Of a stretch of 64,000 nucleotides of DNA, positions 26,046 to 39,300 are shown piece after piece; the stretch's first letter is position 1; each line of letters opens with the position of its first letter. Origin of the DNA: Lichenostomus cassidix. Lineage: Eukaryota > Chordata > Aves > Passeriformes > Meliphagidae. Under the pieces are notes generated by a model. The model was not told where the DNA came from, did not search any database, and saw only the letters and a program-made list of their open reading frames with translations. A program made the position numbers and the translations under genes. The DNA lies in contig CM039184.1 in the NCBI GenBank assembly GCA_008360975.2, positions 44,897,797 through 44,961,796 on the forward strand, read 5' to 3'.

Positions 26046-26169
26046 AATTGGCTGAGAAATTTTCTGGCCCACTGATAAGAACTTTTGATAAATTTGGGAA
26101 CATTGGAGAAATCTGACAAGACTGAAAGCATGCTCATTTTTTTGCGAATGCCCTAATGGCACAAACAGG

Positions 26170-27490
26170 ATAATTCTGATAACAGCAGGGCAGTCAGCCT
26201 GACCTCACTTCCAGCAAAATAATAGAGAAGCTGATATGGGAATTCAAGTATAAAGAACAGGAATATTGTTAATGGCAGCTAATGATGTTTTCCTTGAATT
26301 CCGGTCTTGTCAGGTAAGCTTGGCTTGCTTTTTTAAAAGAGCTACCATAGGCCTAATAGAAACTGAAAGTCTTCAGTTTGATATCCTACCATAATTTGAT
26401 CAAAAATGTAGCATGTAACATTCTTGTTTAAGAACATGCCAAGTAGCTAAGAGCTGGTCGATTAAAAGGAGTTGTTGCAAAATCACATTAAAAAAATTTT
26501 TCTGGTGAGATTCCAGAGCCAGGTCAGGACTCAGCCCTCTTCCAGCAATACTTACTACTTAGTCTTGCAGGAAAAATACTGGACCAGACTGTGATTATGC
26601 ATGCTTCTAGAGAAAAGGGAATCTGAGTTGCCTAAAATGTGGACTTCGGACTGAAAAAAGTGGCTTTAACATGGTCAACCACAAAATTATAAACCTGGAA
26701 ACTGGGAACATGTACTATATGGGGGAGACAGCCCCAGAAAAAAAAAATAAACTTTGGAAAGACTTTGGAGACCTTAACGTAGTTATGTAGACCTATGACC
26801 TTAGAATGCAGTCAGAGCTCATTGGCAGGGCAAAATATCTGGTGTGATCCTTGAATATGTGCGCAGAAGTCAAGTCAGAGCAAAGGTCTGATTTTGTCTG
26901 TGTTTATAGTATGTATGCATATGGAGAGACTCATGGAGCAGCCATCACTTTACACATGACAGCCAGCACTTTAAAAGAGGATTTAAAAATTGGATGAGAA
27001 GGCAGGGAACAGCAAAAATCTTACATAAGAGCTAGCTAATACACCTGATATACTGGCAGGTCTACAGCACAGTCTTTTTGTTCCACCTGAAAAACAGATG
27101 AGGATGTTAGTACAAATATAACACATGTAGAGGTACAAGATACAGGTAGCAGCTCATGAAGGGCTCTTTCAGCTTGCCAGGAAATGCATAACATGAATTG
27201 ATGACAATAATCTGAAGTGGTGTCTTCAAATCAGCAATAAATTTTCCATGTGTTTTTACATGTAAGAACAATTAATTCCAGGAATAAGATACCAAAGAGA
27301 CAACTTTCCCCCACCTTTTGGTTCTTCAGACCAGAGTGGAATGCTTTTTTAGAAAGATTCCTGATAGCATTAAACCCAGGCAGCAGGTTTCATAAAGGGA
27401 CAGAGCAGAGGATGTGCAGCTTGTGACATGCAAGGAATCAGACAAGATGACCTTCATCTCTCAACAAACCTTGAACTCTATGAATCATTG
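26170..27490 (+). mobile_element. Decayed CR1-group LINE (RT region to 3' end)
   Basis: Short stretches look like LINE reverse transcriptase. NSRAVSLTSLPAKIIEKL at about 26184-26240 resembles the NYRPVSLTSVPGKIMEK motif. FNMVNHKIINL at about 26660-26695 resembles the FDTVNHKIL motif. The end at about 27430-27490 resembles a CR1 3' terminus (AATCAGACAAGATGACCTTC, then CTCTATGAATCAT). Between these the sequence is full of stops. The related-looking AT-rich sequence from about 24600 may belong to the same ancient element, but I could not align it by eye. Confidence 0.5.
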
Positions 27491-30400
27491 CCAGATATTA
27501 ACCTGGATGTAAAAGTTAATTCAAGAGTAGACTGAACACACTATGTATTTGTACATGCTTTTAGTACCAACATTTCACTCCACCTTAAAATATTTCCTTT
27601 ACTGTGTCTAACAAAGTATGGGAGAATTAGTGAGATGCTCTTTATGCCAGAGACTTCTTTGGTAATTAGGAGCAAACAATTTAATTTCTGTGCCTCGATT
27701 TGCCCACTTCTAGAGAAAAAATCCCACCAGTCCTCAGTTCCTCTCTTCACGCTGGAGAGACCTGTGGGAGGAACTGTGCAAATGTATTCTTCCAAAAAGG
27801 CACAAGTAATCTGAAAATCCAGGTAGGGCATGGAGCTGATGTTTCAAGTAGATCAGAGAGCTTTCACCCTGCAGAAGGTACTCATGTTACCTTGGTCAGC
27901 AATGCATCTGTACTGTGAACCTTGATGAGATAAATATAATTGTCCTAGGACTGGTTATGTAACGAGTTTGCTTTGCAATTTAACTAATGAATGTGCTGAG
28001 AGACCAGATTAATCTTTTAACTTCAAGAATTTCTCCCAATGGAAAACATATAGAGCCCGCCTATCTGTAATATTATCCTCTCCCTACAGCCAGAGTGATT
28101 TGACCACTTGAATGTTTGTTTTGCTTATGTATGTAAAGCTGACATGTTCACAGATTTTTTTTCTGGGGAAGGTGGAAGGACCCCAAGTTTCACATGAGTT
28201 TTTACAGCTGGGTCTGCAGACTTTCCAAGTCAGGGCTCTTCCTGACAGATGCCACACAGGCTTTTTGGTGGGATGATTTTAGTTGCTGCTATGGCACAAG
28301 TTGCTGTTCTGGGATTTTTCCCGGTAGGGCCATATATAATCCTGTGCTCTCTTATTCCATGAAAGCTGTCCATTTCAAAAAAATATAAGTCAGGTACTAT
28401 TATTGGTTCATTAATTGAGGACAAGAACTTGTTTTAATAATGGGAATTTAATTTCTTCATTATGCTCCTGTTCTCCTTCTCAGGAGTCATCTAAAAATGT
28501 AAAGATACTGGATACAAAAGACCCAGTAAATGTTCATGACAAATGAGACATGACTTTCCAAAGTAACATACACTTAGTAAGAGGTTTGCCAATTGTAAGT
28601 TATACCAAGTAGGTCAATTCTGGAAGTCAACATCTTATTTAAACTGTCAAACTGTACAGAATTGCTGTTTAATATTGGTGATTAATGACTGCAGGGTTCA
28701 GTCTAATTTCCAAGAAGACTATCAGTGGCACTCAGTAGTCCCAAGAGAGTCCATAGTTCAAGTGCTTGGCAATCCTTTTATGTTTTGTGATCAAATTCAG
28801 GTTGTTCATTTTCCACAAAGAGGATACAAGAGAGGGAACTGATATGAAAATGCTGGTCTGAATTCTGGAGTTGACAGCATGGCTCAGTCCCCTGCCAGAA
28901 ATGTATGGACAGGAATGTAACATGCACTGGAGAAAGCTCTTTTACTTCCTTTTTTGTTAGCGGTCTGCTGCCTGGCCTGGACCAGGGACTGGGAGAGAGT
29001 GGTCAGCAGCAGGCAAAGAGCTGACCTGACCCCTGCCTCTTCTGCTCTGGTTTCATGGGGCATCACAGGAGGAGGTACAGGCCTCTGTGTTTCCAGGACA
29101 CAGTGATCTTTTCAACCCAACACAGATGGCATCCATTACAATATTATCAACTAACATTTGACTATTACAATTTCCCCTAATTTGACTTGATTAATCTTTT
29201 AACTTAGCTTGCACAGTGTGTACTGCCAATGCTTTCAATGTATGCTGAAATAATTTAGTTGAAGTAAATAAATGAGTAAGTCTAATACAATAGATTTTAT
29301 GGCATGTTGTCCTCCTGGAAATAATTTCAGCAGTAATGAAGTAAAGAATATCTACAACTTGAAATGTCTCTTCTTTAACCTGTATTTGCATAGCTTGAGA
29401 TAAATGTACAAATTTATTTTAAAATTAAACAGAGCTAAATACATAACTTTTTTTTTTTCCTCCAAATGTATGAATCTATACCGGGAAATTAGAAGTTTAT
29501 CAAACAGCTATCAATACACCAGTCAAATCTATGATACACTGCTGTCATTTTGGTGCAAATTAATGAACTGTAGTAGGAAAATGCTCACATTTTTTTTGTG
29601 CTGTTGGTGAAGAAAATCTGCCAGAGCCTTCGGCCAGCTTCAGGCTAAGGAGGGAACAGGTAAATAATACAGTACACATGCTGTAGTTCAAAGGAGTTCT
29701 TCTATGTTCCTTCCAAGCAGATGAAAGACAGGTTCATCTAGGATCTTCCATCAACAGGTACAAAAGAGCTCACGAGTGATTTGGTTCAGAGCCAATAAAT
29801 TACTCACCTTCTAGGAAAATAATTTGCTGGTATATATAAAGAAGTATAAATGCTATTCCAGCATTGGAATAGTTTGAAGCAAATTGAAGAATTTGGACAG
29901 GAATGAGCGCCCAAGAGGGCTGTTTGGGTGAGCAGGAGAGCAGAGACCCTTTTGTATAAGCAGAGATTAATGGAGTTTGAGTGGAAAGGAAAACAGGAAA
30001 ACATATCATGAGATAGGAAAGGCTATTTAAGCAATCCAGTAACATTGGCGTGAGAACAAATGAGTCTGAGCTGGCCCTTAGTCTGGAAACTTAGAAAAGC
30101 CTCCCAGCAGTGGGAGGGAGGGCAAACTTGGCTAGTTTCTAAGATGGAAATTAAGTCTGTTACTGAGCATCTGATGTGGTCACCTGTGACAACAAGGCTC
30201 TGGGCTTTCTGATCTAGGGTGAGCAGCCTTGGAGAGACCTCCCATGCAAGGAAGGATTTAAACACTGGCTTTGCTTTGTGGGGATGTATTTGCTAATGTT
30301 TAAGCTTCTGTAGCTTAAGCATGTTTTTAAAAGTACATTTCATATGCATAGTTCAATTTTGCAGATGACTGACGCATGAGGCTTGCATATCTGGCCGTGT

Positions 30401-31699
30401 GACTGCCATGGACATCTGCTCCCATGCAGTCTGTGTCTCTCCGTATTGCACCCATCCTAGGGGAAGAGCAGCAGCTGCACAGTGCTTTAGATCCAGCATA
30501 GCACTGCCTGGGTTTTGGACAACTGTACACTGAGCACTGGCATGCTGGCTTGGCAGGGACCCATCCCAGGTTTCCTTGGGCAACTTGGAGCAGAGGTGCT
30601 ATGCTGTCAGGGCAGAAAAAGCAAATACTACTGCAAAGAAGCATCCATCAGGCTAAGAGTACAACTGCCACACTTGCTTGTAGGACTTGACATGTCCCTT
30701 GATGATTTCTTAAAATAAATATTTAACGAGGGATTTTATAATCACAAGTAGCAAGCATGCTTTCAAAATGTTTGAAGGAAAACATACTTGTACAAGAATG
30801 AATTGGAGGCCAAGACATAGTAGCCATAGATGTTTATATCAAAGGCTGGGGATTTCCTCCTGCTTGTTTTCACCATATGCTGCAGTTGCTTGATTCAAGT
30901 CCATCTCCAAAGCTGCCCTGCTTCCTGCATAACACTTCCTTCCTTAGGAGCAAATGCTTAAGATGACTGAAGTCATTGCATTTATTAGTGGGTCATGTCA
31001 TTGGAAGAAGAGTGTTTCTTTTCCTCGATTGAAAATATTTTTTGGAAAAAAGATCTTTTTTGCTGCTGCTGCTTTTGCTATTAACATTCACAATCAGCTG
31101 TTGCATGACAGTGCAGCAGCACAACACCTTATCTACACTACAACATTTTCTCACCTTCTTGGGTGCTTTTTAAACTGAAAATCACTGGGTAAGAGTGTTT
31201 ATGCAGTCTTAATTTTGCAATGTTCAGAAAATTAATAGAGCTTGTATTTTCAGACAGCTGATTCTGGAGTTTACAGTTTGCTCTTACGTGGTTCAAGTGT
31301 TCACCCCCAAGTGTGAAGGAGCAAGGTGAAGATTCAGATTCCAAACCATGGATTCTGAGTTAGAACTTGTGGACATCATCTTCCTTTTCAAAGGGGAAAG
31401 ACAACATGAATCTTCCGTCCTGAAGAAATTTTTAGGATGATTCACTTGTCTTTGTTAAATTTGAGCTATGTTGTCAGGTTAAGAGAAAAGAAATGCAAGG
31501 AAGAACCTGACTGCAAATGAACTTTGATACATGCCGGAAAGAAAAGTAAAAGCTTCAAGTTACACTATTGTATGAGCAGCCTGCACTTGCTTATCTGCCT
31601 GCGGGAGACATGACCGGGAGGGTGTGGTCTTTTAAACCTTAAATTGCTCAGGTTTATGCAATTCAGCTTTTCTGTACCTTCTGTCATGCACAGGCTTCT

Positions 31700-31845
31700 C
31701 CATCTGACCCGGGCACCGGCTGCTCTGTGCCTGCAGCCGCAGCGGGGCTGAGAGGTGAGCGCAGGCCCTGCCCGGCCCGCTGATTTACACCTGCACCACT
31801 GCCGGCAGCGCAGGAGAGACACGGCAAAGCCACACACGTGAGTTA
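31700..31845 (+). promoter_or_regulatory. CpG-rich patch, candidate upstream promoter / 5' UTR exon
   Basis: About eleven CpG sites lie within 140 bases, against a CpG-poor background. Two donor-like sites follow on the + strand: GTGAGC at 31755 and GTGAGT at 31838. Located 13 kb before the LNX1 p80 acceptor (44870), the patch has the properties of a non-coding first exon with its promoter. The link to LNX1 is inference from position and orientation only; it could also be an unrelated GC-rich conserved element. No homologous first exon was recognised. Confidence 0.3.
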
Positions 31846-32598
31846 AAGACTTGTGTCTTTCTTTGTGCTGTTCCTACTTTCTGCCTTGAGCGCGGCATGA
31901 GCTGTTCCAGAGGAGCAAAGGTGGAAGAAAACGCTCTGGTAAACAAAGCAGCCCCATTGAGGGGCAGGGGGAGTGGGGAGTGGGCCCAAACCTCAGCCTG
32001 CACACCACGGAGTGCCATGCAGCCAGGCAGTGATAAATACCTGCTGTGGCTGTCGTCAGTGATTCAGCCTCCCCATAACCTAATGGAGGGATTATTTCCA
32101 TAATCTAACAGAAAAGGCCATATAATGTACCTCTAGGTTGCTGTGCTGCTTTGGTAGGCAGTGTTAAAATACGACTTATGTGCATACATGCTGGTATGCA
32201 AAAATACTGCAGTTAGTTCATAACCTTTTTGTTAGCTAGATGTGTTTGGGCTTCTGTCTTCCCCATTGCTAAGAAAGTTTATTTCTTCAGTAAAGTGTGT
32301 TGAAATCCAACTGATTATATGTGGAGAGGTGCCATTTTTACTGCAGCTGCTTTAGCCCATTGTTTTATTAATCCTCTGGAAACCCATTTCTTCCCCTCCC
32401 CCAGTTAAAACCCACAAAGTCTCGCTGCAGCTGCAGGAGGTAAATTGAGGCTACATTCACTACTGCTGTATCTTCCTGCTTGATTTTATGCATATAACTG
32501 CAGCTGAGGTGAGGAAAGAAAGAAAACTTGGTTTAGTTTTTATCTTTAGCTCATGTTCTTCTCACTTACTTCAACTTACACTCAGTTCTTCAAAACAT

Positions 32599-32650
32599 CT
32601 TGTAATTCAGTACAGGTAATTCAGCAGCATTCTTGTAATTCAGCAGCAGC
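32599..32650 (+). repeat. Short interspersed TTGTAATTCAG repeat
   Basis: TTGTAATTCAG occurs twice, with a GGTAATTCAGCAGC variant between the two, ending in a short run of CAG units. This is local slippage-type duplication. Confidence 0.8.
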
Positions 32651-35600
32651 TGCAAACCTGTGAATATTTATGAATAGGCATAACTTATAAGTTTTATTTC
32701 CATGCATAAGACTGACAGTTCACGTGAGAGTGTGCATATTCACAGTGCCAGCACAGAACCCAGAACAGCAATGAGGATACGTGGACATCCTCACTCACCA
32801 AAATGGAGTATTCGGTGGACAAGAAGGTACAAGTTCATAAATCAGATGGACCTGTTCATATGTTTAAACTTCATAATGTTTTGGGTTGTTTTTAGCGACG
32901 AGGGATGGACTGCTTGCATCAAGCTCTCAGCCACTTCGATATCTGCCAAAGAAAAACACAAAAACCAGAAAAGGTGCACATTAGACTTGTATGCCATGTT
33001 TTCCCATGCTGCCTGATGACTAGGAAAGGGCTCCTTCAACAGCTGGAAAAGAAAGGCAACCTTAAGTGACTGTACTGGGCACTATACAAGGCACTTGTTT
33101 TCCCACAGTCCTCTGTAGAAATGGATCTCCCACTGTCCAAAACACATATCATTTGCTCATTCAGGTTCACACAGAACAACATCAAGGCAGCTCCATTACT
33201 TCATTGAAACAGCAGTGTCTTTTATCTGCTGGTGTTGGAAAAACACAAATGCTGATCTACAAATAAAAGCCAGAATTCACCGTCAGGAATTTGGAAAGAT
33301 GCTGCCATGTGAGGAGTTGTATCCTCAATACTCCCATCTACTTTCCTAAGCCTGAAAATTCCTCTTAAGGAAGTAATCTGTTACTAATTTGCTCTTTTAT
33401 ATTCTTCCACCCCAAACTTCCGAGCCTATGTGTATTTTCCAAAGATATAAATCAAATCAATCTGGGAAAACTTGTCTCATCATTATCTTATCCTTGCCAC
33501 CTGAAAATAGTCTCCCCCTGCTAATTTCTCTTACTTGTTTGTGGTTCTGTGGAAGTGTCGTCCTCTTTGCTCACATGGGTTCTGCTTTTGGAAGGGTATT
33601 CCAAGCCCATGTGTTTGCACATTAACTGCATCAGGAGTTCATTGTAGCACAGAGCTGGAAAGAGGAATGTTCCTGGCTCTGGGTTGTGATTGTCTATTAC
33701 AAGAGAAAATTGAATTGTCTTTTGGAAGAAGTTTGAAGGTGCTGGCATCTTCCCCTAGCATAGCTTTTCTCTAGTAAAATGGGAATAAATTTTGCACGCA
33801 GGATGAGATGATAGATTAGCTTCATTTCACTGTAAACCAGGAAATCAAGAAGCATTGTTTCCAGAAGGAAGGTAAATTAATACAGCCTTTCAAATGTAGA
33901 GAGTCTCCTCCAGGCTGGCTGCTGGAGGGAAGCAGTCAAATATTTCTGGAGATGTCAGCCTTGTCTGCAGGGCTGGATGCTGCCACCTGGCTCCTCTCAC
34001 TGTCAGGGCAAATGGAGGCCTGTGGCTGATTTGGAGGGACTCTGTGGCCAGAGCCTTTTGAGAAGCTAATGAGACACCTCTCTTGTTCGAGTGGACAGAC
34101 ATGGACGTCATGCAAGGCTGCCTGACTTAGCATTTGTTTGCAGTGCATGTCCAGTTCTTTCACGGAAATTAGAAGCTGGAATGGGCAAATATGCTGTTGA
34201 TCTTTCAAGGCTTTCCCTAAAGGCTCAACCTGAATCTGTAAAAGCAATCATTACCTGAATCATGTGATTCAAAGGGATTCAACACAGAAGACAAACTTTC
34301 ACCTTCAATAAATGTTCAGGGAACAGTTAGTTGGCAGATCCTGTTGTGTACAACTTCTTTCCACTGTATACTGTTCCCATTCCTCTGAATAAAAATCAAT
34401 TGCTCCTTTGCAAGGAGATAAACACTCAAAATTCCCACCTGTCTAGCTGCTCCTGGCAACCCCCTCATCGGTCTATCCTCCAGTTTTACTTTAATACACC
34501 CTCAACATTCTTACTGAAACAAAGTCTTGATAAAATAAATGGGTTTTATGTGCCAGTAATTTCTTATTAAGGAATGCTTCCTATTTCTCTGTCCAGATTG
34601 ATAAATCTTTCAGAAAATAGCTTGTTTGAAAGCAGATAAATTTTGATCTTATTTTGGATATAATTCCTGTTTACTTTTTGCTTGTCTTTTCCCTCGTCTT
34701 TTGCTTTCCATCCTTACTGCAGATGGTATAGATACAGTTATAATTATGATGTTAATAAAGTATAGGTGATGCTATTATTTAATTTTACTTTCTATTACAA
34801 AGCTGATTTTGTTCTATATATATAACAGTATCAGTTCTCACAGCATTTTACAAGTAGAACCCAGTGCTGCAAAGTATAGCTTTGGCTTCTCATAGTTTCA
34901 GTCTGAGAACTCATCTAATCACTCTACTGCTATTTAAAATAATATTGCAGTTTAGATCCAGTCAAAAAGGGTCTGAGGCACTGGAATAACTATGACTTGT
35001 AGGAGAATAACAAGGAATTAAAAAAATCCCCTTGCCTGTCTACACACAGCAGATCACATCTAATCGTGAGAAAGGATACAGGAAGCAGGACAGTTTGAGC
35101 ACGTAATTCCTAATTGGTTTCTCATCACGGGACTAAACAGCACACAATTGGTCTTCAAACCCACAGAACCGGTTCTGGAAGCAGATATTAACTCAGCCAC
35201 AGACTTAACTATCTTTCCCAGGCTGGTGTCACTCGCGTGTCCTGGCTGACAAAACCACTTGTTGTTAAGGGGAATATTACAAGGCCATCAGCAAGACATG
35301 CATGTTAATTAGCAATGGGCTTTGGGGGAGTTCCCACGAAGCCCCAATTAAAGAATTGATGAATCAAGTCAAGTGAGTAGTGCCGTAGTCAGGGATGTTG
35401 TTTCCCAGCACTGAGCAGAAGAAGGCAGAACCAGACTCTACAGGATGTGTTTTGGTAGCTGACGGTTTGGTCACTATAATAAACAAAATTTACTTGCCAA
35501 GACTTTTGTTGGGCAGGGATCTTAGTCATTATCCTGCTACAAAAAAAAAGGTGCCCTGGAACAGAAACTATTGCACAGCCTCATCTAGAGAGAGCTGCTT

Positions 35601-36309
35601 CCACTTCTGCTTTAGTACTTCATGTTTACCTAGTCCTTTCCATTTTAAAGGGAGTTATAAGCTCTACTGCACAGCTCACTCCCAAATGAGCAATAGGGGC
35701 TATCAGCAGATACAAATGGGCACTGTCAGCACTACTTCATAAGAGAAGTCTGTTCAAGAGCCAAAATGTAACTTGTGTTAGCCCCAGAAAACTGATAGTC
35801 AGACCACAGTAACTGGGCTGCTGTGTTCAGCCCCTTCAGTGTGCTATGTCTCACTCTTTCCAAGAGTGTATTTTTGTTAGATGTGAAATTCAGCACTCAG
35901 CATTGCAAAAAAATATGTAAGCTCATCAAAATTTCTTCCCCTTGACCATTGAAATTTCCACTTATGGCTGCATATTGTATGTTTGCCCATTTTTGGGGGG
36001 GCTGCCACTGGGCTGTACCACTCCCCTAGGTTGTTGCAATTTACCTGCTGACTTTCTTGCCAGGGCTTGTGCCCTCCTTTTTCCAGGTTCCTGAATGGAA
36101 CTGGGCCCCAGCAGCTGTGACCCTGGGACTGAGTGGCAAGGAATGCTTTCAGACTGTGTTACTTTAAACAGCAGAGTGTCACTGTGCTGTGCAGTTCTTC
36201 AATAGAGACTGTTTTTTCTGGTTAGAATTTGTTTATTCAGTCATTTTTGCAGATCCAAGTAGCAGGAGGAGGAAAGAGTAAGATACAGATATAATTTAAG
36301 TCACAGACA

Positions 36310-36396
36310 TTTATAGACCTATAATTTTAATTATATATATTATATAATATTTAATAATATTTTTATTTTATTATGTATCATATAATGAATATCTAA
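36310..36396. repeat. A/T-only-like low-complexity tract
   Basis: Nearly pure A/T sequence of TAATAT/ATATTA type words. It carries no other signal I can read. Confidence 0.85.
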
Positions 36397-39300
36397 ATCA
36401 TAGTATGGGAGTTAGATGCAACATAAGTAGACTCAAGATACAGATGACTAAATTCTTACTCCATTGAATTGGCTTAATTTTTCCTTTGAGTGCAATGGGC
36501 CAGAGGTTTTAGCTCAAGCATTTGCTTCTCTTGTTTAGACAAGTTACTCTTGGGAGCCAACTGCTGCAAGTTGCTGCTGTCTCCCTGCAGGTGCATGTCC
36601 ATAAAGCAGAGGATGCAGTCCTAGAAGTCAGGAGTTCGTGAGGGCTTTCCCTCAGATCAGGTCTGAGAGCATCTCTGTGGTCACATTGCTGCACAAGAAT
36701 TCTTGTGACAGTCTGGGCACTGGCCCCATGGCATGGGAGCAGCCAGCTGCCCCCTCCCCTGCTCACCAAGCCATGTAGGTGCTTCTAACCATGTGGGTTA
36801 CTTCTAAGAAAAGGTCCCCACAGGGTGTTGTGAGAACTCATTAAGTAGTTTGTCAAGTATTAAGAAACTCCTGGATCAGAGAAGCAGTTGTAAAGGCACA
36901 GTGTAATTAAAGCACAGTTTATTTTATTATGTGTTATTAGCAGGGTTATCCATCACATGTTCCACACTTTGTAGTTATTAAATGTTATCTCGTGGTCACA
37001 TGTTAGAAGATGCTGTGTGGTCTAAGGGTGGCAGCTACCATGGGTGTGGGAGGCAGGTTGAGGTAAGGTTTCAGTGTCTTGAGGGGAAGAAGTCCTTCAC
37101 TTCCCTTTTGCATCCTCTTCATCAGCTCTTCCATCCCCTGGCACTGAGAGGGCAGAGAAGTAACATCACCCACCTTCCCTGCTGACCCACTTGGGGCCCT
37201 GAGAGAGGATTGCAAAAACAGATTAAGATTTACTGTGAAGCTGTATTAAGTTAAGATTTTCACAATCCCATGCAATTTACTCTGCCTATTGTATTTTTAT
37301 TCTAAAGTAAAGTAGGGCAGGCCTGCACAGAGAACACATGGTCTGCAGTCCCCTTTGCAGAGACAAAACAGACACACCTGCAGCAAGGACCAGGGATGCT
37401 CTCCCTTATGCAGTTTGCATGGATTGTTCTACCTGTTCCTGGTTTACCAGCATCTTAGAAGGCAGCTGGGGCACGTGGTTGTCCAGCCACAAAAACACAG
37501 TTCTGTCATCTGCTCAAATGGCTGAAAGCAAGCTTGTGGAATTTGTGAGGTTGCCAGTCTTGCCGAAGTCAGACAGAGCAATCAGCCAAATCAGAGGGGA
37601 AGCGCACCTTTTGTTACATAACTAGGCATGCAATTTTATAATTTAGTATGTGAAATGCCGATGGCATTTATTATGTCAATTAGGATGAGCATATGTTTAG
37701 GAAGCCCTTAAGGAGTCAATCATAATTGCTCACATAGCTTTGCTTGGACCACATGATTGACTTCCTTTGAGCAGGTAGACCGTGTGCCTTTGGGAAGCAG
37801 TTACCCACAGCCTGCCCATTTTGCTACAACTCATCTTTGCACCTGGAGTCTCAGCTTGTAGTTCTGGCATAAGCTGTTGGTCCAAGTTTGGGTTTACTGA
37901 GCTTTGAAAAAAGCAAGAAACAGAAGTTACTACCTTAACCATCACAGTATTTGACAGCTAGAGACATGCCAGCAACAAGTCTTCTCAGAAGTACAACTTT
38001 CTACTAAGGTGAGTTCATTCCTAGGACATGTTCCTTGTAGTAAGGTAATCTTAACCTGCCTGATATGTACTGTCTTATTCAGATCTTCTCTTCACTCAGA
38101 CCTTGTCCAGCTGTTCCTAATATTGTCAGTGCTTCTGGCTTGTTGTTTTTTTTTTAATTTTAACATGCTGAGTAAAGTTTGGTATCCATGAAATTGTCAG
38201 AAAGAGCAATCCAGGTTTGTGTGGGTGTGTGAGAGACAGACATGAAAAAACAGAATATATTTCTATACATTCTTAACAGACATTTCAGCTACATAATTCC
38301 ACAACAAAAAACTTTTTCCAACATTGGTTTATTCTGTAAATTCCAAAATGAGCCACAGAGAAAATAATTTTTTTCAAACAGTCTGGTTCTGGTTTTAGAA
38401 GTTATTTTGTGTGCAGGCACAGTATGACATTGCTATTAGGTCTCACAGTTTGAGCTACAACTTAAAAAGTTGGGGTTATTCACCTACTGTACTGTACCAT
38501 TGGATTTTTCTATTCAGTTGGAAATGTCTTTCATCACTAAAAGCTCTGCAAAGTACTTTGATTGTTGTAAGCTCTGAGAAGGACTTTTTGACTAAGAATA
38601 ACTTTGAAAAACCAGCTGTCTTAAAACTGTGGCCAGGCAGAGGAGAGGTTTTGGAGCTCCTGTTTGTTGTCTCAGAGACATTCTGTACTGATGTCCTGAA
38701 CCTTTAAATACAACTTTTTTCCTCTAAGAGCCAGTTATAACAGACTTTCCTATCATCTTAAAAGTCAAGCTGAATTCTTACCTGCTAAATTAATATCTCT
38801 GGGACCCCCAGCTCTCCTGCAGCTACTGGCTTTTTAGCTGGAGGTATGCATCTCACCTCTTCCCCTAAAAAATCTTTATCTAATTACACATCAGGCAGAA
38901 GGAAAATGTTGTGATTCTTCTTTAGTCAGAATAGATTTAGAAATAAGTGGAAAGGGGGGAAAAAAGAGAGTAAGGTATAGGTAGGAGGAATTCTGGTCTG
39001 ACGGCATGATAAGTTTTTGGGCACTGTAGAGTTTTATAACCTTCATTCGAACAAAGTTTCAAGTCTAGGCAAACTGACTCACCCCTCTGACCTTTAGTGA
39101 AGCTATGCCAAGATTGGTGCAACTTATTACATGATATTTTATAGCCAGGTCTTTGAAATGTGAATCACTGTCTTTTTGACTTAAAAATACTGTATAATAC
39201 ATATTATTGGAGTATGGGTCACTCTATAATGTTTTCCACAACTGTTGTATAGTACCACCTTGAACAGTAAAGTCAATGTAATCCATAAAAAGCTTCAGTT

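Larger units (their letters stand above)
23011..26169. other. AT-rich non-coding DNA, possibly part of an ancient LINE
   Basis: The stretch contains an ACT microsatellite, AT-rich tracts and many stops in every frame. The part from about 24600 may be the upstream portion of the decayed LINE that becomes recognisable at 26170, but this is a guess from composition. Confidence 0.4.
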
